Shown here in pieces: positions 62,622 to 64,000 of a stretch of 64,000 bases of DNA. Where the stretch lies: positions 4,402,001-4,466,000 of the forward strand of contig CP064979.1 of the NCBI GenBank assembly GCA_016699575.1, written 5' to 3'. Below the pieces are notes generated by a model that was not told the origin of the DNA, ran no database searches, and was given only the letters and a program-made list of their open reading frames with translations. The first letter of the stretch is position 1. Every line of letters begins with the position of its first letter. The position numbers and the translations under genes are program-made. This DNA comes from Flavobacteriales bacterium (GTDB lineage: Bacteria > Bacteroidota > Bacteroidia > Flavobacteriales_F > PHOS-HE28).

Positions 62622-64000
62622 ATGACCAAGGTGACCAGCGAAACCATGTTCGAAGCGAACCTGGAAGACATCCTGCACGCCCGAAGCGGGTGGGAGAAAC
62701 TGGCCAATACTGGATGGGACAAGGCGAACGCGTACTTCCCGGATGAAGTGGAGGGCTTCATACAAGCCACGCAAGGCGCATTGTGGCAGCAGATGGAAAA
62801 GCTGCACGGTGCAGAACTGAAGGCGAAGTTGCTGGACGCTCTGCTGAAAGACCTTGACCTGAAGGGCACCCTGCATGTGCTCAGACACGGCTTCAAGTTC
62901 TATGGCAAGCTCTTCCGGGTTGCCTACTTCAAACCCGCGCATGGCTTGAACCCGGAGGTATTGGCGCTGTACGCGAAGAACCGGTTGACCGTGACGCGGC
63001 AGGTGCTGTGCCATCCGGGCGATCGCAAAGAGATGGACCTCACCTTCTCCTTGAACGGTCTTCCGGTGGCCACCTGCGAACTGAAAAACCCCGGAACGCG
63101 TCAGACTTGGCACGACGCCGTGAAGCAGTACCAGGAGACCCGCGACCCGCGCGCACCGCTCTTCAGCTACCAGAAGCGCGCGCTCGTGCACTTCGCTGCC
63201 GATGTGGACGAAGTTCACATGACCACCAAGCTCGAACTGGAGAAGACGTTCTTCCTGCCGTTCAATCAGGGTAGCCACCCCGGTGAGGTGCAATGCGGGG
63301 CAGGCAATCCGGAGCACACAAGCGGGTACCGCACGGGCTACTTCTGGGAAGAGGTGTTGCAACGCGACAGTTTCCTGGACATTCTCGGCCACTTCATTTT
63401 CACCGAGCACAAGGAGGAGCAGGTGAACGAAGCCGGTGGCAAGAGCCGGATGGTGAAGAAGGAGACCGTGGTGTTCCCGCGCTATCATCAACTGGACGCC
63501 GTGCGAACGCTCATCAATGCGGCACGAGCACATGGCCCCGGCAGCAACTACCTGATCCAGCACAGCGCGGGCAGCGGCAAGACCAACAGCATAAGCTGGC
63601 TCGCTCACCGCTTGGCCAGTTTGCACAACGAGGGCGACGAGAAGGTGTATGACTGTGTAGTGGTGATAACCGACCGGCGCGTACTCGACCAGCAGTTGCA
63701 GGACGCCATCTACCAGGTCGAACACGCACAAGGCGTGGTACAGGCCATTGACGACAACAGCAGGCAACTGGCCGAGGCGCTGGTGGACGGCACGAGCATC
63801 GTCATTACCACCCTCGCAGAAGTTCCCGTGGGTGCTGAAGGGCCTGCTGAACCTCGCAGCCGGTGGCAACTATGATGGGTTATCGGAAACCGAGAAGCAG
63901 CTGGCCGCTGAACAAGCCGCCGTGTACGAGACCAAGATCAGCCAAGCGCCGTTACGCGATCGTAGTGGATGAAGCGCACAGCAGCCAAAGCGGCGATGCT
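62622..64000 (+). CDS. hsdR: Type I restriction endonuclease subunit R, 5' part, truncated and frameshifted
   Basis: It starts MTKVTSETMFEANLEDILHA, then the HsdR N-terminal nuclease domain with MDLTFSLNGLPVATCELKNP (D...ExK as ELK near residues 138-160). The helicase part has Walker A HSAGSGKTNSISW (about 310-322). ATP-dependent translocase and nuclease that cleaves DNA away from unmodified sites. The frame changes near 63822 (ctcgcag; then KFPWVLKGLLNLAAGG) and again near 63945 (then AKRRYAIVVDEAHSSQSGDA with the DEAH box). Both changes are +1. The rest lies beyond the window. hsdR is 8.4 kb from the hsdM end. Confidence 0.9.

Noticed and set aside
52140..64000. An integrase, transposase or att site that would explain the RM island
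   Set aside because: None was recognised inside the window on either strand; the tRNAs present belong to the rRNA operon and are not disrupted.

Overview
The window looks like a stretch of the chromosome of a fairly GC-rich member of the Bacteroidota, most likely from the order Flavobacteriales. The evidence is: T9SS-type C-terminal sorting domains on several secreted proteins; a CarboxypepD_reg-like plus plug TonB receptor; the Bacteroidetes-specific EF-G paralogue; the phoH-purC pair; the Bacteroidota protein often mislabelled asparagine synthetase B; and candidate -7 boxes of the TAnnTTTG type in front of the rRNA operon. Genes are tightly packed, with several convergent pairs whose stop codons overlap.

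Layout. 0-42.8 kb is ordinary chromosome: purC/phoH, an EF-G paralogue, a diiron ferritin-like protein, a CPBP protease, secreted T9SS proteins, a penicillin-binding-type hydrolase, a Gre factor, a papain-like protease, a TPR adenylate cyclase, two tandem fatty-acid desaturases, tryptophan 2,3-dioxygenase, a beta-CASP hydrolase, a TonB receptor, murQ, dnaB, accA, ispE and a signal peptidase/thioredoxin pair. 42.9-48.2 kb holds a complete rRNA operon on the minus strand (16S, tRNA-Ile, tRNA-Ala, 23S, 5S) with a strong terminator and two candidate promoters. 48.2-52 kb holds an SDR, a transglycosylase whose C-terminus runs through a REP-like inverted repeat, a small membrane protein, an 18-copy array of exactly 21-bp palindromic repeats, and an FN3 protein.

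52.1-64 kb is an accessory island built on a type I restriction-modification system. hsdM, a PD-(D/E)XK nuclease-like gene, hsdS and a second unknown gene with a possible D...ExK core are joined by ATGA overlaps. Downstream lie a relic of an hsdS tail, a disrupted unknown gene, a disrupted subtilisin-like protease, a DUF488 protein with its partner, and the start of hsdR. From about 55.8 kb to the end nearly every gene is broken by one-base indels, many of them in homopolymers, while the first 55 kb shows none. I suspect local sequencing or assembly error, with true decay possible for the protease.

The most unusual signals are the 21-bp palindromic array, a 16S rRNA anti-Shine-Dalgarno variant (ACUCC instead of CCUCC), the nuclease-laden type I RM operon with its hsdS relic, a signal peptidase with Gln in place of the catalytic Lys, and an alpha/beta-hydrolase with Gly at the nucleophile position.
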